In this document: positions 55,452 to 63,149 of the stretch, piece after piece
Layout of the letters: every line of letters begins with the position of its first letter
How positions within the stretch are numbered: the stretch's first letter is position 1
Origin: Gaiellasilicea sp963784895
GTDB taxonomy: Bacteria; Actinomycetota; Thermoleophilia; Gaiellales; Gaiellaceae
DNA length: 64,000 nt
Direction: 5' to 3'
NCBI GenBank assembly: GCA_963784895.1
Contig: CAWATM010000013.1
Coordinates: 1 to 64,000 of the forward strand
The notes under the pieces: generated by a model
The model's input: the letters and a program-made list of their open reading frames with translations, nothing else
Database searches by the model: none
Told to the model about the DNA's origin: nothing
Program-made: the position numbers and the translations under genes

Positions 55452-56414
55452 ATGGACGTTCGCTTCCTAACGCCGCTCGGCGCCGCCTTCGCGCTGACGC
55501 TCCTTGTGCCGCTTGCCGTGCTCGCGCTGCGCGAGCGGCGCGCCCGACGCGTCCGCTCGACGCTCGGCCTGGCGCCCCAGCCGCTGCGGTCGCTCCTCCC
55601 GGTGGCGGGCGCGCTCGCCCTGATCCCGTGCCTGCTCGGGCTCGCGGCGATGCAGCCGATCGTCGAGACGACGAGGACGCTGGACGAGCGCACCGATGCG
55701 GAGGTCTTCGTCGTCGCCGACGTGTCGCGGTCGATGCTCGCGTCGGTGAGCTCCGGCGCGCCGACGCGGCTCGAGCGGGCGCAGGCTCACGCCGGCGAGT
55801 TGCGAGCACAGCTGCCCGGCGTCCCGGTCGGGATCCTCTCGCTCACCGACCGGCTGCTGCCGCACCTCTTCCCGACCGTGGACGAGTCGGTCTTCCGTTC
55901 CACGCTCGAGCAGTCGATCGGGATCGAGCGGCCGCCGCCCGCGTTCTTCTTCTCCACCCGCGCGACGCAGCTGAACGCGCTCGCCGGCATTCCCGAGCGC
56001 GGTTTCTTCTCTCCGTCGGCGCGCAGGCGCGTCCTCGTCGTCTACACGGACGGCGAGTCGCAGCCCGTCGATGCGGAGCTGACGCGCGCGTTCGCTCGCC
56101 GGCCGCGCGTCGCGACGCTCTTCGTCCACGTCTGGGACGGCGACGAGAGGATCTACGAGACCGGCGTGCCCGAGCGCAGCTATACGCCGGATCCCGCCAG
56201 CAGCGCGGGACTCGCCCGTGCCGCCGAGCTCGTCGGCGGCCGTGTCTTCGCCGAGCCGGACGATGCCGCGACGGCCGCTGCGGTCACGGAGGCCATCGGC
56301 GACGGGCCGACGCGGGCGCGCGTGCTCGAGGGCGAGCGCCGGGCGCTGATGCCGTATGCGACGATGCTCGCCCTGCTGCCGCTCACCTTCGTCCTTCTGC
56401 GCCGCAACCTCTGA
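55452..56414 (+). CDS. VWA domain membrane protein (BatA/BatB-like), second copy
   Basis: The product is 320 residues. Two N-terminal membrane helices (LGAAFALTLLVPLAVLAL and LLPVAGALALIPCLLGLAAM) match the classical BatA front end. The VWA domain carries the metal motif VVADVSRSMLAS and VLVVYTDGESQPVD, with a final helix YATMLALLPLTFVLL. It differs from the first VWA protein mainly in the double N-terminal anchor. It is the last gene of the Bat-like set, and the FAH-like gene starts on its stop codon. Confidence 0.92.
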   Translation: MDVRFLTPLGAAFALTLLVPLAVLALRERRARRVRSTLGLAPQPLRSLLPVAGALALIPCLLGLAAMQPIVETTRTLDERTDAEVFVVADVSRSMLASVSSGAPTRLERAQAHAGELRAQLPGVPVGILSLTDRLLPHLFPTVDESVFRSTLEQSIGIERPPPAFFFSTRATQLNALAGIPERGFFSPSARRRVLVVYTDGESQPVDAELTRAFARRPRVATLFVHVWDGDERIYETGVPERSYTPDPASSAGLARAAELVGGRVFAEPDDAATAAAVTEAIGDGPTRARVLEGERRALMPYATMLALLPLTFVLLRRNL

Positions 56415-57028
56415 TGCGCCTGTGCATGTTCACCCCGGCCGACTCGGAGCTCGAGCGCGGCTGGCCGGGCCGGATCGAGGACGGCCGCGTCACGCAGCTC
56501 GCCGCGCAGACGCTGCAGTCCTTCTTCGCGAGCGGCTCGAAGGCGCGCGAGCACGCGGTCTTTCCGCTCGACCAGGTGCGCCTCCGCGCCCCCGTGCTCG
56601 AGCCGCCGGCGATCCGGATCTTCGACGACGCGGTCTCGTTCGCCTTCGCGAACCCGACCGCGGTCCGCTCGCCGGGCAGCGAGATCCCGCGGCCCGGCGA
56701 CCGGCTTGACGCGGCGATCCGGCTCGCCGCCGTGATCGGCGCCGACGGGGCAATCGCCGGCTGGACCGGGCTCGTCGAGTGGCGCGCGCCCGACCTCCTA
56801 TCCCCGAAGGATCGCGACTTCGCGCTCTTGCTCGGGCCGACCGTCGAGACCGAGCTCGCCGACGGGTTCGACTGGGCGGCGGCGCGCGAACTCGCCACGG
56901 CGTACACGCGCTTGCGCCCCGGCGACCTGCTCGCCGGCCCGGTGCGCGAGCTGCATGAGGGCGTTGGCAGCGGCGGCTTCGTCGCCGCGTTCGACGGCCT
57001 CGGCGAGCTGACCGCGTTCGTCGCCTGA
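56414..57028 (+). CDS. Truncated or degenerate fumarylacetoacetate hydrolase-like protein
   Basis: The product is 204 residues. The N-terminal RIEDGRVTQL and the segment VRLRAPVLEPPAIRIFDDAVSFAFANPTAVRSPGSEIPRPGD follow the FAH-family layout, and it lies directly before homogentisate dioxygenase, where FAH would be expected. However, the metal-binding E-x-E that should follow PGD is replaced by LDAAIRLAAVIG, and the protein is shorter than usual enzymes (250 or more). It may be inactive or have a new role. ATG 56414 overlaps the VWA stop, so it is translationally tied to the Bat-like operon. Confidence 0.72.
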   Translation: MRLCMFTPADSELERGWPGRIEDGRVTQLAAQTLQSFFASGSKAREHAVFPLDQVRLRAPVLEPPAIRIFDDAVSFAFANPTAVRSPGSEIPRPGDRLDAAIRLAAVIGADGAIAGWTGLVEWRAPDLLSPKDRDFALLLGPTVETELADGFDWAAARELATAYTRLRPGDLLAGPVRELHEGVGSGGFVAAFDGLGELTAFVA

Positions 57029-57036
57029 ACCGGGGG

Positions 57037-57042
57037 TATCCT
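57037..57042 (+). promoter_or_regulatory. Probable leaderless -10 element (TATCCT)
   Basis: TATCCT is followed by 6 bases and the ATG at 57049, giving hmgA its own promoter. Confidence 0.55.
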
Positions 57043-57048
57043 CCGGCC

Positions 57049-58242
57049 ATGCCCTTCTACCAGCGCCTCGGCGACGTCCCGCGCAAGCGGCACATCCAGT
57101 TCCGCGACAACGGCACGCTCCTGACCGAGGAGGTGATGGGCCTCGAGGGCTTCTCGGGCAACGAGTCGATCATCTACCACCTCCAGTCGCCCTGCCGGGT
57201 GCAGGAGATCGGCGAATTCGAGCCGATCGTGCGCGACGAATGGGTGCCCGACACCCACGTGCACCGGATGATGCACACGAAGGGGATCGAGGCCGGTGGC
57301 GACGAGGTCACGGGCCGGCGCCTGCTGATGTGGAACCACGACGTCGAGATCTCGCTCTGCCGCCCGGCCGAGCAGATGGACTACTTCTTCCGCAACGGCG
57401 AGGGCGACGAGGTGATCTTCGTCCACGAGGGCTCGGGAACGCTCGAGACGATCTTCGGCGAGCTGCCCTACAAGGACGGCGACTACGTCGTCGTCCCGCG
57501 CGGCACGACCTACCGGTTCCGGCCGGAGGGAGAGCAGCGGTACCTGATCTTCGAGACTCCGGGCCTGATCGAGATCCCGCGCCGCTACCGGAACCAGTAC
57601 GGCCAGATCATCGAGGGGGCGCCGTACTACCACCGCGACATCCACCCGCCGACGGCGCTGAACACCCATCGCGAAAAGGGCGAGTTCCCGGTCAAGGTGC
57701 GCGTGCGCGACGGGTACCAGACCTACGTCCTCGACTACCACCCCTTCGACGTCGTCGGCTGGGACGGCTACCTCTTCCCGTGGACGTTCTCGATCCACGA
57801 CTTCGAGCCGATCACCGGCCGGATCCACCAGCCGCCGCCGTCGCACCAGACCTTCGCCGGGCGCAACTTCGTCATCTGTTCGTTCTGCCCGCGCAAGCTC
57901 GATTTCGACCCGCTTGCGATCCCGATCCCGTACCACCACTCGAACCTGCAGAGCGAGGAGATGATCTATTACGTCTCCGGCAACTTCGGCTCCCGGAAGG
58001 GCGTCGACGTCGGCTCGATCACGCTGCATCCGTCGGGCCTGCCGCACGGGCCGCAGCCGGGCCTCGCCGAGAAGTCGATCGGCCTGCACGAGACGGGCGA
58101 GCTCGCCGTGATGTGCGACACGTTCAACCCATTGCGGCTGACGACGCTCGCGCGCGACCTCGACGACGGCAAGTACGCGCTCTCCTGGTACGAGGCCGAC
58201 GAGGACGCCGGCCTCGACGCCGGGCTGACCTCGCACCTCTAG
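57049..58242 (+). CDS. hmgA: Homogentisate 1,2-dioxygenase
   Basis: This 397-residue iron enzyme opens the ring of homogentisate to maleylacetoacetate. The iron-ligand region YHHSNLQSEEMIYY has His and Glu six residues apart as in the family, and the third histidine is in GLPHGPQPG. Earlier hallmarks are DEVIFVHEGSGTLETIFGELPYKDGDYVVVPRGTTYRF. It is the second enzyme of the pathway begun by HPPD at 47.5 kb. No maleylacetoacetate isomerase is visible in the window. Confidence 0.95.
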   Translation: MPFYQRLGDVPRKRHIQFRDNGTLLTEEVMGLEGFSGNESIIYHLQSPCRVQEIGEFEPIVRDEWVPDTHVHRMMHTKGIEAGGDEVTGRRLLMWNHDVEISLCRPAEQMDYFFRNGEGDEVIFVHEGSGTLETIFGELPYKDGDYVVVPRGTTYRFRPEGEQRYLIFETPGLIEIPRRYRNQYGQIIEGAPYYHRDIHPPTALNTHREKGEFPVKVRVRDGYQTYVLDYHPFDVVGWDGYLFPWTFSIHDFEPITGRIHQPPPSHQTFAGRNFVICSFCPRKLDFDPLAIPIPYHHSNLQSEEMIYYVSGNFGSRKGVDVGSITLHPSGLPHGPQPGLAEKSIGLHETGELAVMCDTFNPLRLTTLARDLDDGKYALSWYEADEDAGLDAGLTSHL

Positions 58243-58249
58243 ATCTCGT

Positions 58250-58468
58250 AGCTCGTGCGGCTCGAGCTCCTGCCCGAGTTGCGGCGAGCCGTGCAAGCGC
58301 GCCGGGCTCGCCGGCGCGCCGTACGTCGGCGACGGCTACTCGGACCGGTGCGCGGCGCTCGCGGCGGAGCGGGTCTTCGCGCGGGACTCGCTCGCCGCCT
58401 ACCTCGAAGACCGTGGATTCCCGTACGAGCCGCTTCGGGATTGCCACGATCTTCGCGCTCGGCTCTAG
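58250..58468 (+). pseudogene. C-terminal remnant of a MtnX-like HAD-family phosphatase
   Basis: A frame of about 72 codons ends at TAG 58466-58468 but has no start codon, and an in-frame stop lies 24 bases further upstream. It reads CPSCGEPCKRAGLAGAPYVG, then GDGYSDRCAALAAERVFARD and SLAAYLEDRGFPYEPL, which is the C-terminal part of HAD-IB phosphatases (the GDGxSD motif binding Mg, then the VFARD strand). The catalytic N-terminal DxD half is missing. It fills the 258-base gap between hmgA and the ABC ATPase gene. Confidence 0.7.
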
Positions 58469-58488
58469 CCGAAAGGAGCGGCGCCATT

Positions 58489-58494
58489 TATCCT
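58489..58494 (+). promoter_or_regulatory. Probable leaderless -10 element (TATCCT)
   Basis: TATCCT is followed by 6 bases and the GTG at 58501. An AAAGGAG at 58472-58478 is too far away to serve this start. Confidence 0.55.
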
Positions 58495-58500
58495 CGTCCT

Positions 58501-59688
58501 GTGAGCCGCATCCTGCTCGAGGGTGTCACCAAGGTCTTCTCCGGGGGCGTCACCGCAGTCGACGACGTCGACCTCACGATCGACAGCGGCGAGTTCATGG
58601 TCCTCGTCGGCCCGTCGGGCTGCGGCAAGTCGACGCTGCTGCGGATGATCGCCGGCCTCGAGGAGGTGACCGAGGGGACGATCATGATCGGCGACCGCGA
58701 CGTGACCGACCTCGCGCCCCGCGCCCGCGACATCGCCATGGTCTTCCAGAACTACGCGCTCTACCCGCACATGAGCGTCGGCAAGAACCTCGGCTACGGG
58801 CTCAAGGTGCGGAAGACACCGGCAGCGGAGATCGCGCGTCGCGTCGCGGACGCGGCCCGGCTACTCGGCCTCGAGGATCTCCTCGACCGCCGCCCCGCCG
58901 CCCTCTCCGGCGGCCAGCGCCAGCGAGTCGCCATGGGCCGCGCGATCGTCCGGGAGCCGGCGGCGTTTCTGATGGACGAGCCGCTCTCGAACCTGGACGC
59001 GAAGCTGCGGGTTGGGATGCGTGCGGAGCTCTCGCGGCTGCACGAACGGCTCGGCGTCACGACGGTCTACGTCACGCACGACCAGATCGAGGCGATGACA
59101 CTGGGCCAGCGCGTCGCGGTCATGCGCCAGGGGCTGATCCAGCAGGTGGACAAGCCGCAGGTCCTCTACCGCGAGCCCACGAACCTGTTCGTCGCGGCGT
59201 TCATCGGCTCACCCTCGATGAACCTCGTCGAGGGCCACGTGGCGAACGGCGTCGTCGAGGTCGCCGGCTGGCGGCTTCCGCTGGACGAGAAGCGGCGGCC
59301 GACCAAGGAGGGCCGCGCGATCGTCGGCATCCGCCCCGAGGACTTCGAGGACGCCGAGTTCGCGGAGAGCGGTCGCCCGGAGGTGGAGGCTGAGGTAGCC
59401 GTGGTCGAGGAGCTCGGAGCCGAAGCGCACGTGATCTTCCCCGTGGACGCCGCGCCGGTCGAGACCGAGGACCTGCGGGCGGTCCACGACGAGGGCGAGG
59501 CCGGCGCCAAGTTGCTCGCCGACGATGCGAGGGCGCTCTTCACCGCCCGCGTCGACGCTCGCACCAGCGCGCGCGCGGGCGGCACGCTGCGGCTCGCCGT
59601 CAACCCGGCCGGCTTCCACTTCTTCGATCCCGAGACCGGCGTCAGCCTCGCGGCGGCGACGGAGGAGCGCGAGCTCCAGACCGCGTAA
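58501..59688 (+). CDS. Carbohydrate ABC transporter ATPase (MsmK/UgpC type)
   Basis: This 395-residue ATPase has Walker A GPSGCGKST, Q-loop VFQNYALYPHMSV, signature LSGGQRQRVAMGRAIVR, Walker B FLMDEPLSNLD and H-loop YVTHDQ. The C-terminal TOBE/regulatory domain (IVGIRPEDFEDAEF) has an inserted charged stretch near residues 325-355. This class serves sugar permeases, often several at once; the MalFG-like genes at 62-64 kb are the obvious partners. It is transcribed on its own, facing a convergent LacI gene. Confidence 0.95.
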   Translation: MSRILLEGVTKVFSGGVTAVDDVDLTIDSGEFMVLVGPSGCGKSTLLRMIAGLEEVTEGTIMIGDRDVTDLAPRARDIAMVFQNYALYPHMSVGKNLGYGLKVRKTPAAEIARRVADAARLLGLEDLLDRRPAALSGGQRQRVAMGRAIVREPAAFLMDEPLSNLDAKLRVGMRAELSRLHERLGVTTVYVTHDQIEAMTLGQRVAVMRQGLIQQVDKPQVLYREPTNLFVAAFIGSPSMNLVEGHVANGVVEVAGWRLPLDEKRRPTKEGRAIVGIRPEDFEDAEFAESGRPEVEAEVAVVEELGAEAHVIFPVDAAPVETEDLRAVHDEGEAGAKLLADDARALFTARVDARTSARAGGTLRLAVNPAGFHFFDPETGVSLAAATEERELQTA

Positions 59689-59693
59689 GGCCG

Positions 59694-60692
59694 CTAGGGC
59701 GGCGGCGCGCTCGTCCCGCCGCGGCGGAGGCGGGGGCGGAAGACGAAGCTCGGCAGCTCCACGTCGGGCTGTTCGATCAGGCCGCGGAGGGCCTCGAGCG
59801 CCGTCTCCGCGATCTGCTCGATCGGCTGCTCGACCGTCGTCAGCTGCGGCTGCGTCCATGCCGCCGCGACGCCGTCGAAACCCACGATCGAGAGCTCCTC
59901 GGGGACGCGGAGCCCGAGCGCGGCCGCCTCCTGGAGGACGCCGATCGCAATGAGGTCGTTCGAGCAGATGACCCCCGTCGGGCGGGGACGGCCGGTGAGC
60001 AGGCGGTTGGCGGCCTCGCGCCCGCCGGCGACGCTGAAGGCGGCGTGCGCGATCAGCTCCTCCTCCGGCTCGAGGCCGGCCTCGAGCAGCGCCGCCTCGT
60101 AGCCGGCCCGCTTCTCGCGCGTCGGCGCTGTGAACTCCGGGCCGGCGGCGAACCCGACGAGCGCGTGCCCGAGCGAGAGGAGGTGCTCCGCCGCGAGCCG
60201 TCCCGCCGCGCGCTCGTCGACGCCGACAGATGTGACGTGCAGCGCCGGCGAGCTGCCGTTGACGAAGACGAGCTTCGCGCCCTCGTCGAGCAGACGCTGG
60301 TAGTGCGCGTGGTCGGAGCGGAGATCGGTGACCTCGGAGGCGATGAAGATCATCCCGTCCACCCGACGTTCGAGGAGCATGTGGACGTAGGCGGCCTCAC
60401 GGTTCGGCGAGCCCGCCGTGTTGCAGAGGATCGAGGCGAGGCCCGAGCGCGTCGCGTTCACCTCCATCGCCTGGGCTAGGGCGGGAAAGACCGGGTTCTG
60501 CAGCTCGGGCACGAGCAGGCCGATCGCGCCCGTCGACGGCCCGCGCCCGGGGGCGATGTAGAGAAGATCGCGCATCGCGCGCTCGACCCGCTCCCGCGTC
60601 TCCGGCCGGACGCGAGCCGATCCGCTCGTGACACGCGACGCCGTCGCCACGCTGACGCCTGCTCGCGCGGCGACGTCTCGAAGGCTGGCCAT
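59694..60692 (-). CDS. LacI-family transcriptional regulator of the MalEFG-like operon
   Basis: The product is 332 residues. The N-terminal helix-turn-helix is MASLRDVAARAGVSVATASRVTSG with hinge region RERVERAMRDLLYIAPGRG. The sensor domain ends in ELSIVGFDGVAAAWTQPQLTTVEQPI. I chose ATG 60692; TAGTGT lies 8 bases before it, and an inverted repeat covers that promoter, so it is probably autorepressed. It diverges from the carbohydrate binding-protein gene, its likely second target. Confidence 0.93.
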   Translation of the reverse strand: MASLRDVAARAGVSVATASRVTSGSARVRPETRERVERAMRDLLYIAPGRGPSTGAIGLLVPELQNPVFPALAQAMEVNATRSGLASILCNTAGSPNREAAYVHMLLERRVDGMIFIASEVTDLRSDHAHYQRLLDEGAKLVFVNGSSPALHVTSVGVDERAAGRLAAEHLLSLGHALVGFAAGPEFTAPTREKRAGYEAALLEAGLEPEEELIAHAAFSVAGGREAANRLLTGRPRPTGVICSNDLIAIGVLQEAAALGLRVPEELSIVGFDGVAAAWTQPQLTTVEQPIEQIAETALEALRGLIEQPDVELPSFVFRPRLRRGGTSAPPP

Positions 60693-60693
60693 T

Positions 60694-60714
60694 TCGTGAA
60701 ACACTATTTCACGA
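60694..60714. promoter_or_regulatory. Operator and leaderless promoter of the second LacI-family gene
   Basis: TCGTGAAA-CACTA-TTTCACGA is a perfect 8-bp inverted repeat. It covers the minus-strand -10 TAGTGT (60701-60706), which lies 8 bases before the start ATG. Confidence 0.65.
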
Positions 60715-60759
60715 TCTGGGCGCCGAAGTTCACTGGCCTTTCTGTCGGTAGTTTCCACC

Positions 60760-60823
60760 TTGACGTCCCGCCGCCGCCGAGTTACGTTCGCATTCCGTTA
60801 CATGCTTCTGAAACAACCTTTCG
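60760..60823 (+). promoter_or_regulatory. Promoter and second operator before the carbohydrate binding-protein gene
   Basis: TTGACG (60760-60765), 17 bases, TACGTT (60783-60788) is a well-spaced promoter with an expected start near 60795. TGAAA-CAACC-TTTCG (60809-60823) just downstream repeats the 5-5-5 layout of the operator at 60697-60711, in a roadblock position. Confidence 0.6.
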
Positions 60824-60870
60824 TGCGCGGCTCGACGTCGGCCGCCCATTCACAGAGGGAGGAGACCCCT

Positions 60871-62154
60871 ATGCGCTCCATTCCACGGCGGGCACTGTTG
60901 TCCGCGCTGGCGGCGACAGCGTTCGCCGCCATGCTGATCATCCCGTCTGCAACTGCCCGCACCGATGCCGGTGCGGCGCAGCAGGCGACGACCACGATCA
61001 CGTTCTGGCAGACCATGAACGACGAGGAGACGAAGACGCTCAAGTCGCTGGTCGCGTCCTTCCAGAAGGCCAACAAGACGATCAAGGTCAACATGGTCTA
61101 TGTGCCCTTCGACCAGGCCCAGGCGAAGTACGCCACGGCCGCGCAGGGTGGCAAGGCGCCCGACTTGATGCGGGCCGAGATCGCCTGGATCGCGGACTAC
61201 GCAGCCCGCGGGTTCCTCGCAGACCTGACGAAGAACATCTCATCCGCCGACCGGAATGACTTCATCGGGTCGGCCTTCGCGTACGGGGTCTGGCAGAACA
61301 AGTCGTACGCCGTCCCGCAGGTGACCGATGCGCCGGCACTGCTCTACAACAAGACGCTCTTCAGATCCAAGGGCGTGGGCGTGCCGAACTCGATGGCCAG
61401 CCTCGAGGCCGCCTGCAAGAAGTTCGGCGACGGCAAGGGCATCTTCCTCCGCGGTGACGCGTACTTCGTGCAGCCGTGGATCTGGGCCTACGGCGGCGGG
61501 CTCGTCAACCCGCTCAAGAAAGAGATCCTGATCGCGTCGAAGAACTCGATCAACGGGATGACCGCCTACAAGCGGCTCTTCGACTCGAGTTGCGCGTTCA
61601 AGAACGAGGACTTCGCCAACGACTACAACAACGCCCAGACCGCGTTCAAGAACGGCGACGTGGCGATGATCGAGAACGGTCCCTGGGCCACGGCCGACGT
61701 TCTCTCGGGCAAGGCGTTCGCGAACAAGTCGAACCTCGGCGTCGCGCCGCTCCCGAAGGGGCCCGGCGGCCAGGGCTCGCCGGTGGGCGGTCACAGCTTC
61801 GTCGTCGCGAAGAAGTCGAAGAACGTGGCCGCGGCGTACAGGCTGATCCAGTTCCTGACGAAGGCCTCGAGCCAGGCGACCTTCGCCTCGAAGAACAACC
61901 TGCTGCCGACGCGGAGGTCGGCGTACCAGAACTCCGCGGTGAAGAGCAATCCGATCATCTCAGCCTTCCTGCAGCAGATGCTCGTCGCGCGCGCCCGTCC
62001 GGTGCTCCCGGAGGGTGGGGCCATCTACACCGACTTCACGCCGAACGTCCAGAAGGTGCTCCTCGGCCAGTCGACCCCGGCGCAGGGCATGAACGCCGTC
62101 GCGCTTGCCTGGAAGACGAAGCTCTTCCGCACCTACTCGATCAAGAAGAACTAG
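60871..62154 (+). CDS. Carbohydrate ABC transporter substrate-binding protein (MalE/SBP family 1)
   Basis: This receptor of about 427 residues has a signal peptide (RRALLSALAATAFAAMLIIPSATA) without a lipobox. The mature start ITFWQTMNDEETKTLKSLVASFQKANKTIKV is typical of family-1 sugar receptors; further hallmarks are YVPFDQAQAKYATAAQGGKAPDL, YAVPQVTDAPALLYNKTLF and AYGGGLVNP. GAGGGAGGAG lies about 6 bases before ATG 60871. It heads the malEFG-like operon; the sugar could be maltodextrin or a related oligosaccharide. Confidence 0.94.
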   Translation: MRSIPRRALLSALAATAFAAMLIIPSATARTDAGAAQQATTTITFWQTMNDEETKTLKSLVASFQKANKTIKVNMVYVPFDQAQAKYATAAQGGKAPDLMRAEIAWIADYAARGFLADLTKNISSADRNDFIGSAFAYGVWQNKSYAVPQVTDAPALLYNKTLFRSKGVGVPNSMASLEAACKKFGDGKGIFLRGDAYFVQPWIWAYGGGLVNPLKKEILIASKNSINGMTAYKRLFDSSCAFKNEDFANDYNNAQTAFKNGDVAMIENGPWATADVLSGKAFANKSNLGVAPLPKGPGGQGSPVGGHSFVVAKKSKNVAAAYRLIQFLTKASSQATFASKNNLLPTRRSAYQNSAVKSNPIISAFLQQMLVARARPVLPEGGAIYTDFTPNVQKVLLGQSTPAQGMNAVALAWKTKLFRTYSIKKN

Positions 62155-62174
62155 GGCGGTAGGGGCCGAGACAG

Positions 62175-63149
62175 ATGGCCTCGACCGAGCAAGTCCCCGC
62201 GGCGTCCATCAGAAGGGCGCCGCGGGGGCCGTCGCTGCTCCGGCGGCTTCGCCGCGGCTTCGACCGCTGGTGGTTCGCCTACGCGATGTTGCTGCCCGTC
62301 GTGATCACGATGGGCGTGCTGGTCTTCTACCCGCTCGCCCGCGCGATCGCGTTCTCCTTCACCAACGCCGATCGCTACACGATCGGCGGCCAGGACATCC
62401 CGTCGACCTACTCGAACATCGGGCTCGAGAACTACAAGACGCTCGACGACGACCCGAACTTCTGGAACGTGTTCAAGTTCACGGGTATCTGGACGTTCGC
62501 CAACGTCTTCTTCCACTTCACGATCGGGCTCGGGCTCGCCGTGATGCTGAACCGCTCGCTCCGTTTGCGCGGCACCTACCGAGTGCTGCTGCTTGTGCCC
62601 TGGGCGGTCCCGGCCTTTATCACCGCGCTCGCCTGGCGCTACCTCTACAACGTCCCGAACGGGTTCTTCGACCAGGCGCTCCGCGCGATCGGCATCGACG
62701 GCCCCGCGTGGCTCGGCGACCCAACCTGGGCGAAGGTGTCCGTGATCGGGGCCAACGTCTGGCTCGGGATCCCGTTCATGATGGTCGCCCTGCTCGGCGG
62801 CCTGCAGGCGATCGACAAGGAGCTGCTCGACGCCGCGGCGGTGGACGGCGCGTCGGCCCTGCGGCGATTCTGGGACGTGACCCTGCCCGGCCTCCGGCCG
62901 GTGGCGGTGACGGTGATCCTGCTCGGGATCATCTGGACCTTCAACATGTTCGCCATCATCTTCCTGATCACGCAGGGCGGGCCGGCGGACGCGACGCAGA
63001 TCCTCGTCACCTACTCCTACCGCTACTTCCTCGACTACCAGCTCTACGGGGTCGCGGCTGCGTACGGCGTGCTGATCCTCTCGATCCTGCTCGTGTTCTC
63101 GACGTTGTACAGGGTGACGGTGCGACGGCTGGGCGAGGAGAGCTGGTGA
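62175..63149 (+). CDS. Carbohydrate ABC transporter permease, MalF type
   Basis: This 324-residue permease has a cytoplasmic N-terminus and six membrane helices, the first being FAYAMLLPVVITMGVLVFYPLARAIAFSF. The coupling (EAA) loop is LDAAAVDGASALRRFWDVTLPGLRPV. The short periplasmic region after helix 1 is that of the general MalF family without the large P2 loop of enteric MalF. It lies 20 bases after the receptor gene. Confidence 0.95.
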   Translation: MASTEQVPAASIRRAPRGPSLLRRLRRGFDRWWFAYAMLLPVVITMGVLVFYPLARAIAFSFTNADRYTIGGQDIPSTYSNIGLENYKTLDDDPNFWNVFKFTGIWTFANVFFHFTIGLGLAVMLNRSLRLRGTYRVLLLVPWAVPAFITALAWRYLYNVPNGFFDQALRAIGIDGPAWLGDPTWAKVSVIGANVWLGIPFMMVALLGGLQAIDKELLDAAAVDGASALRRFWDVTLPGLRPVAVTVILLGIIWTFNMFAIIFLITQGGPADATQILVTYSYRYFLDYQLYGVAAAYGVLILSILLVFSTLYRVTVRRLGEESW

